42,675 bases of DNA from Candidatus Woesearchaeota archaeon (lineage in GTDB: Archaea; Nanobdellota; Nanobdellia; Woesearchaeales; UBA525), in contig JACWAN010000096.1 of NCBI GenBank assembly GCA_014874255.1, positions 1 to 42,675 of the forward strand, in the 5' to 3' direction. How positions within the stretch are numbered: the first letter of the stretch is position 1; each line of letters begins with the position of its first letter. Of this stretch, positions 28,829 to 37,184 are shown piece after piece. The position numbers were made by a program, and so were the translations under genes. Below the pieces are notes generated by a model, which did not search any database, was not told the origin of the DNA, and saw only the letters and a list, made by a program, of their open reading frames with translations.

Positions 28829-31762
28829 TCACGCGAGGCCGAGCGCCTGCATCTTCGACCAGTCGACCTTCCAGACGATGATCCGCGTGCCCATGAAGTC
28901 CGTGACGTCGCTGAACTTCTGGAACGCGCCGGTGCCGTCGCCGTCGAGGAAGAAGAGCCGCGTGAAGAGCGAGCCGGCGTTCTCCGGCGCTGTCAGGAGG
29001 ACGCGCGGGTTCGCGGGGTCGCGCAGGTCGACGAGGAACGATTCGCCGAGCGTGCCGCCGGTCTCCACCGTCTCGACGGTGCCGTTCAGCGCGAGCACGA
29101 TGCTCGTCGGCCTGACGTCGTTGTTCTGCCCGGTGAGCTGGCCCTGGGCGTTGTAGAACCCGAGCGAGACGAAGGACCGGTTCACCGCGGACTCGTTCAG
29201 GACGAAGCCGTTGAGGACGATGTTCACGCCCTGCTGCTGGCCCACCTGGACGTTGAGCGTGCAGAGGTAGACGGAGTCGTTCTGCTGGGAGTGGACGCAG
29301 TTGCTCCACGAGGAGGACGGGTAGCCGGGCCACGGCGCGATCCAGTTGTTGACCGAGGTCTGGTCGCCGAGGGTCTGCAGCTGGTAGTAGAGGTTCTTCG
29401 CGTCCGCCTCGCTCAGGTTGTACTTCGCCGCCATCGCCGGGATCGCGGTGTCCTGCGGCTGGGCGCGGAAGTTGACGTACGCGTCGGCCCGCGTGAAGTT
29501 CCAGGAGCCGAAGTGGCCCCAGACGCCGCCCTTGCCGACCATGTCGCCGCTCGTGATGAAATAATCGTCCGGCGGCTGGCAGACCGTGTGGTTCAGCACG
29601 GTCTGCGCCTGTTCCTCTGAGAGGCCGTTGGCGAGGAGCGTCTGGTGCGCCTGCGCCGGCGGCATCATGATGATCCGCTTGGTGAGCATGATCGCTTGGT
29701 ACTGGTCGTGGCCGGGTAGGCCGTCCTGGACGTCCTGCGCGCCCTGGTAGTTGCCGCAGTCCATCATCCGGAGGATGCCGAGCGCCTCGGTCTCGTTCGG
29801 CGTGAGGAGCGCCTCGCCGATCCAGTGCGCGTCCGATCCCATCTGGGAGGCGCCGTCGAACGTGACCCGCCGGTCCGCGATGTCCTTGAACCAGTGGCCG
29901 AAGTCCCACCACGAGTTGATGATCGCGTCAGGCGCGGTGTTCTGCTTGATGTTCGTGAGCGTGTCGTACCATGGCTTCGTGATGATTGGCGCGGACTGCT
30001 GCCCGGCCTGGTAGCCCTGGATCGTGATCGGGATGAGCGCCAGCGAGAGGATGACGAAGAGCGCCGGCACGACCCACGCCTTCGAGAGGTTGAGATGCCC
30101 GACCAGCCAGTCCTTCAGGATGCTGTAGACCGCGCCGGCGGAGATGGCCGCTCCCACGATGAGCGGCGGGAGCACCATGATGATGAACCGGACGCCTTTC
30201 GTCATGGTGAAGATCGACGCTGCCAGCCAGACGGCGATGAAGATCGCGTACTTCACGTCGATGGCGCGGTCGTCCTTGAGGAGGAGGAGGCCGCCGACGA
30301 TGACCGGCAGGCCCATGACCGCGAGGAACCAGAGGATGGAGAGCGACGTGCCTGCCGGGGAGGTGAGGTAGAGGAAGACCGCGAGGCCGAAGCCGAGCAG
30401 CGTCCAATCCTTCCACCGCAGCTCTTTGCGCGGCACGAGGGAGAAGAGCATCCCCATCAGGCCGAGGATGAAGATGAGCTCGCCCCCGGTCGCGTTGACG
30501 ATGTCCGCGATGCTCGGCTGGTTCAGTTCAGCGACGGTGGTGAGGACGTTCGGCCAGATCTGCCCCGCCTGCGCCGCCGCCTTGAAGTCTGCGGTGACCG
30601 CGAACGCGCTGACCGGACCCTGGATGAAATTCGGGAGCCCGACGAAGAGCGCGATGAAGAGCCCGTCGACGATGAGGAAGCCGGCGAGCATGATGAGCGA
30701 CCACGTCACCTCCTTGTTCCTGGCGAGGCTCTTGAGGTCGCCTTTCTGGAGGAAGTGCCGCAGGACCTGGTAGATGAAATAGGAGACGACGACGATGAGG
30801 AAGATGTCGAAGAAGAACCACCAGTACCCCCACGTCAGGGCGAACAGCCCGAAGACGAGGCCGGAGGCGACGAGCCAGATGGAACGTTTGAGCCACGTCC
30901 CCGCTTCGAACGCCTCGAGGAAGAGCCACGCGATCGTGATGGGGAAGAAGAGCTGCAGTACGTGCGTCGACGCGTAGCCCGCTGCCGATTGGGTGATGTA
31001 CGACGGATGCACGGCGAGGAGCAGCGCGGCGAAGAAGCCTGCGAAGAGGCCTTCCCGCCAGCCCATGAAGAACGCGGGGATGACTGCGAGTGCCGCGAAC
31101 AGGAGGGGCATCCAGAAGAGGGTGTACATCGGCGTCGTCTGGAAGCCCAAGGCAGTTTCTGCCTTGTAGACGTACGCGGTGAACGTGGTGTACGCGTCCC
31201 AGTTCGTCGGGACGCCGAGCGGGGCGAGCATGTGCATGTTCCACGGCACCCCGTCGACCACCTTGTCGCCCGGGTACCCGTTCTTGACGATCTGCTCGAC
31301 CTTGAGGAGGTTGTAGTACGTGTCGATGTCCGGCAGGAGGGTGTGGCCGTTGCTGTCCTCCAGCTGCGACTTGAAGTAAGCCGCTGTTTGTGTGATCTGG
31401 CTGTCGATCTCCTTCTTGGTGGCGGGGTCCGCCAGCGCTTTCTGGTACTGCTGCGTGACGAGCTGCTGCTTGTTCGCCGACGGGAGGTTGGGGTACTGCT
31501 GGCTGATCTGCGCGCCGATAGAGTTCTGGATGTTCGCGTCGACCGAGCTCTTCGCCCATTGCTGCGTGACCGGCAGCCAGTACGTGGGGGCGCGGAACAG
31601 GACGGAGACGAGGAGGGGGAGGAGGAGGAGCGCGATGGTGAAGCCGACGACAATCTTCCGCTCGTGCCGCTCGACGAACGCGCCGGTCTTCTCGGCGAAC
31701 GCCGAGGGCTCGTGCCGCTTCGGCTTCTCCTTGCTCTCCGTCAGCAGTCTCTTGCGTGCCAC
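28829..31762 (-). CDS. aglB: Archaeal oligosaccharyltransferase AglB (STT3 family)
   Basis: 977 residues. Transfers the lipid-linked glycan to Asn in NxS/T of exported proteins. The N-terminus is basic and cytoplasmic, then a first helix (VVGFTIALLLLPLLVSVLF) and an unusually long external loop (about residues 65-140, Gln/Ser-rich) that ends in the metal-site motif PDIDTYYNLL (about 142-151). Some 12 further membrane helices follow. The catalytic-domain signature is SWWDFGHWF (about 617-625), the equivalent of WWDYG, followed by a soluble C-terminal domain rich in NxS/T. A GTG at 31762 is the likely start: a GGGGTGG Shine-Dalgarno precedes it and a TATA box lies upstream; the open frame to 31963 enters a MITE. 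Other glycan genes surround it. Confidence 0.93.
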   Translation of the reverse strand: MARKRLLTESKEKPKRHEPSAFAEKTGAFVERHERKIVVGFTIALLLLPLLVSVLFRAPTYWLPVTQQWAKSSVDANIQNSIGAQISQQYPNLPSANKQQLVTQQYQKALADPATKKEIDSQITQTAAYFKSQLEDSNGHTLLPDIDTYYNLLKVEQIVKNGYPGDKVVDGVPWNMHMLAPLGVPTNWDAYTTFTAYVYKAETALGFQTTPMYTLFWMPLLFAALAVIPAFFMGWREGLFAGFFAALLLAVHPSYITQSAAGYASTHVLQLFFPITIAWLFLEAFEAGTWLKRSIWLVASGLVFGLFALTWGYWWFFFDIFLIVVVSYFIYQVLRHFLQKGDLKSLARNKEVTWSLIMLAGFLIVDGLFIALFVGLPNFIQGPVSAFAVTADFKAAAQAGQIWPNVLTTVAELNQPSIADIVNATGGELIFILGLMGMLFSLVPRKELRWKDWTLLGFGLAVFLYLTSPAGTSLSILWFLAVMGLPVIVGGLLLLKDDRAIDVKYAIFIAVWLAASIFTMTKGVRFIIMVLPPLIVGAAISAGAVYSILKDWLVGHLNLSKAWVVPALFVILSLALIPITIQGYQAGQQSAPIITKPWYDTLTNIKQNTAPDAIINSWWDFGHWFKDIADRRVTFDGASQMGSDAHWIGEALLTPNETEALGILRMMDCGNYQGAQDVQDGLPGHDQYQAIMLTKRIIMMPPAQAHQTLLANGLSEEQAQTVLNHTVCQPPDDYFITSGDMVGKGGVWGHFGSWNFTRADAYVNFRAQPQDTAIPAMAAKYNLSEADAKNLYYQLQTLGDQTSVNNWIAPWPGYPSSSWSNCVHSQQNDSVYLCTLNVQVGQQQGVNIVLNGFVLNESAVNRSFVSLGFYNAQGQLTGQNNDVRPTSIVLALNGTVETVETGGTLGESFLVDLRDPANPRVLLTAPENAGSLFTRLFFLDGDGTGAFQKFSDVTDFMGTRIIVWKVDWSKMQALGLA

Positions 31763-31771
31763 ACAACCACC

Positions 31772-31811
31772 CCGCTTGGTTGTTTCCGGCAGCGACAGAC
31801 GATTTAAAAAC
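31772..31811 (-). promoter_or_regulatory. aglB promoter and SD
   Basis: On the minus strand GTTTTTAAATC (31801-31811) is the TATA box. Initiation is expected near 31778, and GGGGTGG stands shortly before the GTG start. The upstream edge of the TATA box is 15 bp from a MITE (31826). Confidence 0.6.
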
Positions 31812-31825
31812 TTAATGAAAAGGTT

Positions 31826-31990
31826 GGCTCTTAGGCAAATGGTGTGTCGCCAGCCAAAGGGCGAGGCATGCAAAGAAAACGGCGGAAGAGGTCGGGGGGT
31901 TGCCCCATCCGGGGGTGACCGGTGCAGTGACTTTCCGAGCGATTGCCGAGCAGCCGGAGACACCGCCGGAGGCGAATTCGCCTAAGAGCC
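31826..31990. mobile_element. MITE family 2, copy 3 (9-bp target duplication)
   Basis: A 165-bp element with ends GGCTCTTAGGCAAATGG and GAATTCGCCTAAGAGCC, the inner pair diverged (GTGTCGCCAGCC / GCAGCCGGAGACAC), and the core GGGGGGTTGCCCCATCCGGG. Direct repeats GAAAAGGTT at 31817-31825 and 31991-31999 are perfect. It was inserted just upstream of the aglB promoter. Confidence 0.9.
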
Positions 31991-32028
31991 GAAAAGGTTC
32001 TTGTTAGGAAGTTCTCTTTCGAAGGGGC

Positions 32029-32169
32029 GCTGCCTTGGAACGATTTGCCGGGCGCGAGCATACTCGCTCCGTTCGTAGTGTTCGCTTCGCGAACAGATGC
32101 GGCCGCGGCCGCATAATCCTGAGCGTCCGACAATGCCCCGGACCGGAGGGAGGATAGATACTCCGCAGC
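32029..32169 (+). repeat. Structured repeat family 1, copy C
   Basis: CCTTGGA, TTGCCGGGCGCGAGCAT, two hairpins (GTTCGCTTCGCGAAC at 32080-32094 and the 18-bp palindrome ATGCGGCCGCGGCCGCAT at 32097-32114) and the conserved block CGTCCGACAATGCCCCGGAC, CGGAGGGAGGATAGATACTCC. The ends pair as GCTGC (32029-32033) with GCAGC (32165-32169), extended by GGG/CCC outside. It ends about 40 bp before the GT4 promoter. Confidence 0.75.
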
Positions 32170-32207
32170 ACCCGAGAAAGCCTGTTCAACAGGCCGCGAG
32201 GCAGGCA

Positions 32208-32218
32208 GATTTAAAAAA
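32208..32218 (+). promoter_or_regulatory. TATA box of the GT4 gene
   Basis: GATTTAAAAAA is centred 28 bp upstream of the ATG at 32241; a leaderless mRNA is expected. Confidence 0.65.
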
Positions 32219-32240
32219 GAGCCCGTCCCTTCCGCCAGCG

Positions 32241-33371
32241 ATGGCGAGGGGAAAACCGGCGTCTGCGTCCCGGCGCAGGGAAGACCGCGAAAACGGCAAG
32301 CGCGTCCTCCTCTGCGCGAACTACTTCCTGCCGCACCGGGACGGCGTCGCGAACTACGCTTCCAGTCTCGCACGCCACCTCTCGAAACTCGGCAACGATG
32401 TCACGATCCTCACGTTCAACACCGATAATGTCGCTTCTGATGAGCGATGGGAAGGGATGCGCGTCGTCCGTCTCCCGTGCAGGAACCTCCTCTCCGGGAC
32501 GTACACGCTGCCGAAGAAGAACGAGGAATACTCGCGTCTCTCCTCCTCCCTCGGAAAATTTGATACGATTATCACGAACACGCGGTTCTTCCCGATGACA
32601 TGGCTCGGCGGCCGGCTCGCAAGGAAGACCGGCGCACGTTGGATCCACGTCGAGCACGGCAACCGGTTCGTGAAGCACCAGAACCCGTTCGTCTCGCTCG
32701 TCGCGTGGCTCGTCGACCAGACGCTCGGCAAGTGGGTCTTCCGCTCGGCAAACATCACCGTCGGCATCGCGCCAGCGAACGTCGCGTTCGCGCGCCGCAT
32801 GGGCGCGAAAAAAACAGCCTACATCCCGAACGCGATTGAGCTCGAACGGTTCAAGAAGGTGAAGACCGACCTCCGCGAACGGCTCGGCATCGCTCCTGAA
32901 GAGAAGGTTGTCGTCTTCACCGGCCGGCTCATCAAGATGAAAGGCGTGCACGACCTCATCGACGCGATGAAAGGCGTCGACGCCTGCCTCCTCGTCGTCG
33001 GCGACGGCCCAGAACGCCCGCGGCTGGAAACGCAGGCGAAGGAAGCCGGCGTCCGCGCACATTTCCTCGGCAAGCAGGACGAGCACGGCGTCATCGAAGC
33101 GCTCTCCATCGCCGACGTCTTCGTCAACCCATCCTACAGCGAAGGCATGCCGACAAGCGTCCTCGAAGCCGCGGCGATGGGACTGCCGATCGTCGCCACC
33201 GACGTCGGCGGGACAAAGGAGATACTCACGAAGGAGGAACTGATCACACCCGGTGACTCTCAGGGACTAGTCCGGATAATCAAGAACAAGCTCAAGGAGC
33301 GAGGGCGGAAGAGGAACCTGACGCGCTTCACATGGGATGAGAACGCGAAACGGTTCGAGGGGATACTGTGA
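32241..33371 (+). CDS. Family 4 glycosyltransferase (GT-B)
   Basis: 376 residues. The GT-B N-terminal domain begins after a basic leader with RVLLCANYFLPHRDGVANYA, and the linker passes through PNAIELERFK. The C-terminal donor domain has VVFTGRLIKMKGVHDLIDAM, LLVVGDGPERPRLE, HFLGKQ, and the acidic E-x7-E motif region SYSEGMPTSVLEAAAMGLPIV (PSYSEG, then VLEAAA). Such enzymes transfer a sugar from a nucleotide-sugar donor to a lipid-linked glycan at the inner face of the membrane. The ATG at 32241 is set by the TATA spacing. It begins the plus-strand series that includes FkbM and SDR genes. Donor and acceptor are unknown. Confidence 0.9.
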   Translation: MARGKPASASRRREDRENGKRVLLCANYFLPHRDGVANYASSLARHLSKLGNDVTILTFNTDNVASDERWEGMRVVRLPCRNLLSGTYTLPKKNEEYSRLSSSLGKFDTIITNTRFFPMTWLGGRLARKTGARWIHVEHGNRFVKHQNPFVSLVAWLVDQTLGKWVFRSANITVGIAPANVAFARRMGAKKTAYIPNAIELERFKKVKTDLRERLGIAPEEKVVVFTGRLIKMKGVHDLIDAMKGVDACLLVVGDGPERPRLETQAKEAGVRAHFLGKQDEHGVIEALSIADVFVNPSYSEGMPTSVLEAAAMGLPIVATDVGGTKEILTKEELITPGDSQGLVRIIKNKLKERGRKRNLTRFTWDENAKRFEGIL

Positions 33372-33393
33372 GCGCCAATAAAACAGATGAGAT

Positions 33394-34182
33394 ATGAGCG
33401 ATATGAATTTCTCTGCTTTACGGGAAAAGTTTCGATACGGCCGGGGCCTCATCCGAATAGCTCGGAACTGGCCCGAGCTGCTTCTCTGGAACTTCGGCGT
33501 CCTCAAAGGGCAGTTCCGTGTGGCCCATCTGCGTTCAGGATTGCGTTTCAAGCTTCGATGGCGGAACGCGGATCTTTCCATGCTCTCGGAAGTTATTGGA
33601 TTGGGTATTTATGATCAGGTCCTTCCTCCAGGAAACGAGGTTGAAGGGGTAATCATCGACATCGGCGCTCATCTCGGGTTCTTCTCCTTGGAGATGGGTC
33701 GCCGTTTCCCTTCCGCGAAAGTCTACGCTTTCGAGCCGTTTCCGGAGAACTATGCTTTGCTCCGAGAGAATCTTGGTCTGAACGAGGTCTCGAATGTCAC
33801 CGCACACAATCTCGCCGTCGCAGGCAAGACAGGCAGCATATCGTTCTTTCCCGTCGAAGAGCATTCTGGTTGCCACAGTATGTACGACCGTGAAGGGGCG
33901 GGTGCCCCTATCAAGGTCGAGGCGACGACGCTCGCTACAATCTTCAAGCGAGAGAGGATACGCCGGTGCTCTTTTCTGAAGATGGATTGCGAAGGCGCAG
34001 AATTCCCGATACTGCTCAGCTCTTCGGACGCGACGCTCCATAAAGTAGATCGGATCGCGATGGAATTTCACGAGTATCTCGCGAAGAAACCTGTGGAATC
34101 GCTCGTCAAGCGGCTCAGGAACGCGGGGTTCTCTGTGCGCCTCGATAGAAAATACAGTTTTCTCTATGCGCGGAGAAAATAA
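33394..34182 (+). CDS. FkbM-family methyltransferase
   Basis: 262 residues. The Rossmann core starts with VIIDIGAHLGFFSLEMGRRF (motif I), KVYAFEPFPENYALLRENL follows, and then the FkbM-typical LKMDCEGAEFPIL and the closing AMEFHEY. FkbM proteins O-methylate sugars or polyketides and are common in surface-glycan loci, so methylation of a glycan hydroxyl is likely. Its start is 22 bp after the GT4 stop. Base composition is visibly more A/T-rich than in the GT4 and SDR genes beside it, suggesting a separate origin. Confidence 0.88.
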   Translation: MSDMNFSALREKFRYGRGLIRIARNWPELLLWNFGVLKGQFRVAHLRSGLRFKLRWRNADLSMLSEVIGLGIYDQVLPPGNEVEGVIIDIGAHLGFFSLEMGRRFPSAKVYAFEPFPENYALLRENLGLNEVSNVTAHNLAVAGKTGSISFFPVEEHSGCHSMYDREGAGAPIKVEATTLATIFKRERIRRCSFLKMDCEGAEFPILLSSSDATLHKVDRIAMEFHEYLAKKPVESLVKRLRNAGFSVRLDRKYSFLYARRK

Positions 34183-34260
34183 CAATCTCTTTTTGGATAA
34201 AAAGCAACGTTATAAATATGCAGATAAACACTGTTGGTGAGGATATATGGGGCGTTGACG

Positions 34261-35193
34261 ATGAAGGTCTTGGTGACTGGCGCGACCGGCTTTGTCGGTG
34301 CGAATCTCGTTCGGGCGCTTGTACAGCGCGGCGATGATGTGTTTGTTGTTGTCCGTCCTGAATCGAACCGCTGGCGCCTCTCGGACGTCGCCTCCAAGCT
34401 GACCTTCGTCACGTGCGACCTGCTCGACGCGAAAGCCGTCGAACGCGTCCTCGACGAGACGAAGCCGGAGATCATCTTCCACTGCGCGGTCTACGGCGGC
34501 TTCCCTGAAGAGAAGGACCTCGACAGGATATGCGCGACGAACATCACCTCCACCATCCTGCTGTTCAACGCGGCGGCGAAACGGAACGTGAAGTTCATCA
34601 ACATCAGTTCCTCATCGGAATACGGCCTGAAAGAACATCCCATGAAGGAGGATGACGCGCTCGCTCCGACGACCGATTACGGCGTGTCGAAAGCGACGGC
34701 AACCAGGTATGTCAGCCTGATGGCGAAGAAGGACGGCACGCCCGCGATCACGCTACGCCTCTTCTCCCCGTTCGGCTATTACGAATCCAAGAACCGGCTT
34801 TTTCCTTCCATCCTGTTGAACATCGTCCGCGGCCAGGACATCACGATCGGAGACCCTTCCTCCGCGAGGGATTTCATCTTCATAGCCGACGCGGTGGACG
34901 GCATTCTCACCCTCGCGGAACGCTGCGCTGAGTATCCGGGAGAGGTCTTCAACATCGGCACCGGCACCCAGCGCACCGTGGGCGAGATCGCCGAGCTCGC
35001 GCTGAAGGCGTCGGGCAAAGACCTCAAGATCGTCTCGGGGAACTCGACGACGCGCGCGTACGACGCGCGCACATGGGTTGCGGACATGGACAAGACGTTC
35101 AGCCGCGTCGAGTGGCGGCCAGAAACGCCAATAGAAGAGCATATTGCGGAATTACTCAGATGGTTTGAGGAGAACGAATCATTGTACCCCTAA
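34261..35193 (+). CDS. NAD(P)-dependent epimerase/dehydratase/reductase (extended SDR)
   Basis: 310 residues. It shows the cofactor motif TGATGFVGAN (residues 6-15), the strand-2 end VVRPESNRW (basic residues, compatible with NADP), IIFHCAVYGGF in place of the usual HLAA, the catalytic ISSSSEYG and YGVSK, and RLFSPFGYYESKNRL for the sugar site. It acts on a nucleotide sugar. Standing next to the ThDP enzyme and RfbFGH, it could be the reductase that finishes a branched 3,6-dideoxyhexose (the YerF step) or a C-4 reductase/epimerase; this is inference. A GTG at 34234 with a TATA box (about 34209-34217) is an alternative leaderless start. Confidence 0.82.
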   Translation: MKVLVTGATGFVGANLVRALVQRGDDVFVVVRPESNRWRLSDVASKLTFVTCDLLDAKAVERVLDETKPEIIFHCAVYGGFPEEKDLDRICATNITSTILLFNAAAKRNVKFINISSSSEYGLKEHPMKEDDALAPTTDYGVSKATATRYVSLMAKKDGTPAITLRLFSPFGYYESKNRLFPSILLNIVRGQDITIGDPSSARDFIFIADAVDGILTLAERCAEYPGEVFNIGTGTQRTVGEIAELALKASGKDLKIVSGNSTTRAYDARTWVADMDKTFSRVEWRPETPIEEHIAELLRWFEENESLYP

Positions 35194-35247
35194 ACATCCC
35201 CTCTCGAGGATGCATTCATCCATAGGGGTTTGTTGTGTCTCCCGTAT

Positions 35248-37071
35248 TCAGCCGTCATAATATGCGTCTGCAGCGTTCACTCCTTTCGCTTCTTTCTTTC
35301 CCTCGTCGAGAGCGGACAGAAAGCCGTCAACGAGCGACTGTTCCTCGGGCGCTATCTGCGGTTCGGGGTCGTCGATCGTCCTGTCGAAGCGGAGCTTGGG
35401 AAAGACCTTCGTCTCATAGTCGAGCGTGATGTGCACGAGGAAAGGCCACTTCCTGCTGAACGCGTCGTCGATTTTTTGTCGCCAATCAGGATCGTCGTGC
35501 CGGATTCTCATCGCGGGAACTCCATATGCTTCTGCGATGGCGGCGAAGTCGCAGCTGAAGTAGCCGTTCTTTTCGTCCGTGCCGTAATATCGCTGGTCGA
35601 AATAGAGTTCTTGGAACTGCTTGATCATCCCCAACGCCTTGTTGTCGAACACGATGATAAGCACCGGCGCCCGCATCTTCGCGAGGATGTTGATCTCCTG
35701 GATGTTCATCTGCATTCCGCCATCCCCATTGATGGAGATCGTCTTCCTTCCCGTCTCCAAAGCTATCCCTATTGCGGCGGGGAGCGCATAGCCCATCGGC
35801 GCCATGCCTCCGCTCGTGACAAACTGTTGTTCCTCGCGCAGTGATAGTGCCTGCGCGGCAATCATCTGCACTTGTCCTATGTCCGCGCACGCGACCGCAT
35901 CGGAAGCCATATGGTCGGATATTGCTTGCATGGCCTCATACTGGAAAGATTCTGCCTTGGCCCTCACGAGTTCCGACATCGGCGTGAACGTGGAACGTAA
36001 TCTTTTTAGGAAATCATTCCATCGGTCGACAGCGATGCGCGCGGGAGCGCGCCGCAAACGGCCGTTGAGCGCACGAAGGAACACGCGGACATCCACGAGC
36101 AGAGATTTTGTGACGGCAAGGTTGACCCCTATCTCGTCATTGTCGATATCCACTTGGACGATTGTCTTCCCCTTGTAGAGATCGCGCTTGTTGCCGGTCT
36201 GCCGCGAGTCGAGTCTCGAGCCCAAGACAAGGATCGTGTCCGCTTTGGCCAGGGCGATGTTTGCATACCTGTTCCCGTATGAGCCGATGAAGCCGAGGAA
36301 GTCGGCGTGGTCTTCAGGTATACTCCCTTTTCCGAGGAGCGAAACGACCACCGGGATGTGTAGCTTGTCCATCATCTTCAGCAGTTCTTGCCGTGCTTCG
36401 GCGATCTTGCATCCGTTTCCGAGGAGGATCAGGGGCGCTTTAGCGGATTCCAAGCACTTGACCACATACTCTATATCGGCATCCTTCACCGTAGTGTCAG
36501 TCAAGGTCGGCGCGGGCATCTCTGCAGGGACATCGATGTCTGCCCGTTGCAGGTTCATCGGGATATCGAGCACCACCGGACCCGGACGGCCATCCAAGGC
36601 GATGCTGACCGCCCGGTGTAGCTCTGCAGGAATCTGCTGCGCATCGTCGATAAGCTTCGCGTATTTGGTGATGGGGCGTACGACGCTGACGATGTCGGTC
36701 TCCTGGAAACCGAGCTGGCGGCATTTCTTGTCCCATTTGAAATCATACGTGTTGACCTGGCCGGAGATGATGAGGATGGGGACTGAGTCGAAGTATGCTT
36801 CACCGATGCCTGTGATGAGATTGGTCGCTCCCGGGCCGCTCGTCACGACGATGACGCGTAGCTGATGGTCGACCTTGGTGGCGCCGCTGGCGGCGAAGAT
36901 CGCGCCCTGCTCATGATTGAAGTTCCTGAACCTCATGCCGCGCGTGCAGAAAGAGTCTATGGTGTGCGTGATGGCCCCGCCAGTATAGCCATATACCGTC
37001 TTGATGCCCAAGCTCTTGAGATAGTCCGCTATATAATCGCTCGCCTTCACGTTTCTCGCTAACAGAGGCAT
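35248..37071 (-). CDS. Acetohydroxyacid-synthase-like ThDP enzyme of a sugar cluster (YerE-like)
   Basis: 607 residues, full-length ThDP-dependent enzyme of the IlvB class with three domains. The Pyr domain carries the catalytic Glu in FNHEQGA and VTSGPGATNLITG; the middle FAD-binding-like domain has VVVSLLGKGSIPEDH and LGSRLDSRQTG; the PP domain has NGDGGMQMN (about residue 445) and FDNKALGM. No regulatory IlvN gene is present. Beside RfbFGH such proteins correspond to YerE, which adds a two-carbon acetyl unit from pyruvate to C-4 of CDP-4-keto-3,6-dideoxyhexose. A TATA box lies only about 10 bp before ATG 37071, so a GTG at 37050 (VKASDYIADYL), 28 bp from it, is a credible true start and would make the catalytic Glu residue 47. 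Lower G+C than its neighbours. Confidence 0.85.
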   Translation of the reverse strand: MPLLARNVKASDYIADYLKSLGIKTVYGYTGGAITHTIDSFCTRGMRFRNFNHEQGAIFAASGATKVDHQLRVIVVTSGPGATNLITGIGEAYFDSVPILIISGQVNTYDFKWDKKCRQLGFQETDIVSVVRPITKYAKLIDDAQQIPAELHRAVSIALDGRPGPVVLDIPMNLQRADIDVPAEMPAPTLTDTTVKDADIEYVVKCLESAKAPLILLGNGCKIAEARQELLKMMDKLHIPVVVSLLGKGSIPEDHADFLGFIGSYGNRYANIALAKADTILVLGSRLDSRQTGNKRDLYKGKTIVQVDIDNDEIGVNLAVTKSLLVDVRVFLRALNGRLRRAPARIAVDRWNDFLKRLRSTFTPMSELVRAKAESFQYEAMQAISDHMASDAVACADIGQVQMIAAQALSLREEQQFVTSGGMAPMGYALPAAIGIALETGRKTISINGDGGMQMNIQEINILAKMRAPVLIIVFDNKALGMIKQFQELYFDQRYYGTDEKNGYFSCDFAAIAEAYGVPAMRIRHDDPDWRQKIDDAFSRKWPFLVHITLDYETKVFPKLRFDRTIDDPEPQIAPEEQSLVDGFLSALDEGKKEAKGVNAADAYYDG

Positions 37072-37160
37072 ATATATAAATTCTATGAATGAGTTGCATG
37101 AATAGTCGAGGAACTTGCCAGCGTTTCTCCTTGCGCTTCCTTTCGGGAAAATATATATAA
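37072..37160. promoter_or_regulatory. Divergent promoters of the ThDP enzyme and rfbF
   Basis: A minus-strand TATA AATTTATATATAT (37072-37084) points to the ThDP gene. A plus-strand TATA ATATATATAA (37151-37160) is centred 30 bp before the rfbF ATG at 37185. Facing promoters in 113 bp suggest joint control of the branched-sugar genes. Confidence 0.6.
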
Positions 37161-37184
37161 GAGCCCTTTCAGTTTGTCCTGACC

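Noticed and set aside
29825-31807. 660-codon plus-strand frame
   Set aside because: Opposite aglB; acidic/basic repeats typical of GC shadow frames and no start signals.
35248-37071. Biosynthetic acetolactate synthase (ilvB) for branched-chain amino acids
   Set aside because: No ilvN, ilvC or ilvD nearby, and the gene faces rfbFGH within a glycan cluster; sugar role preferred but not proven.
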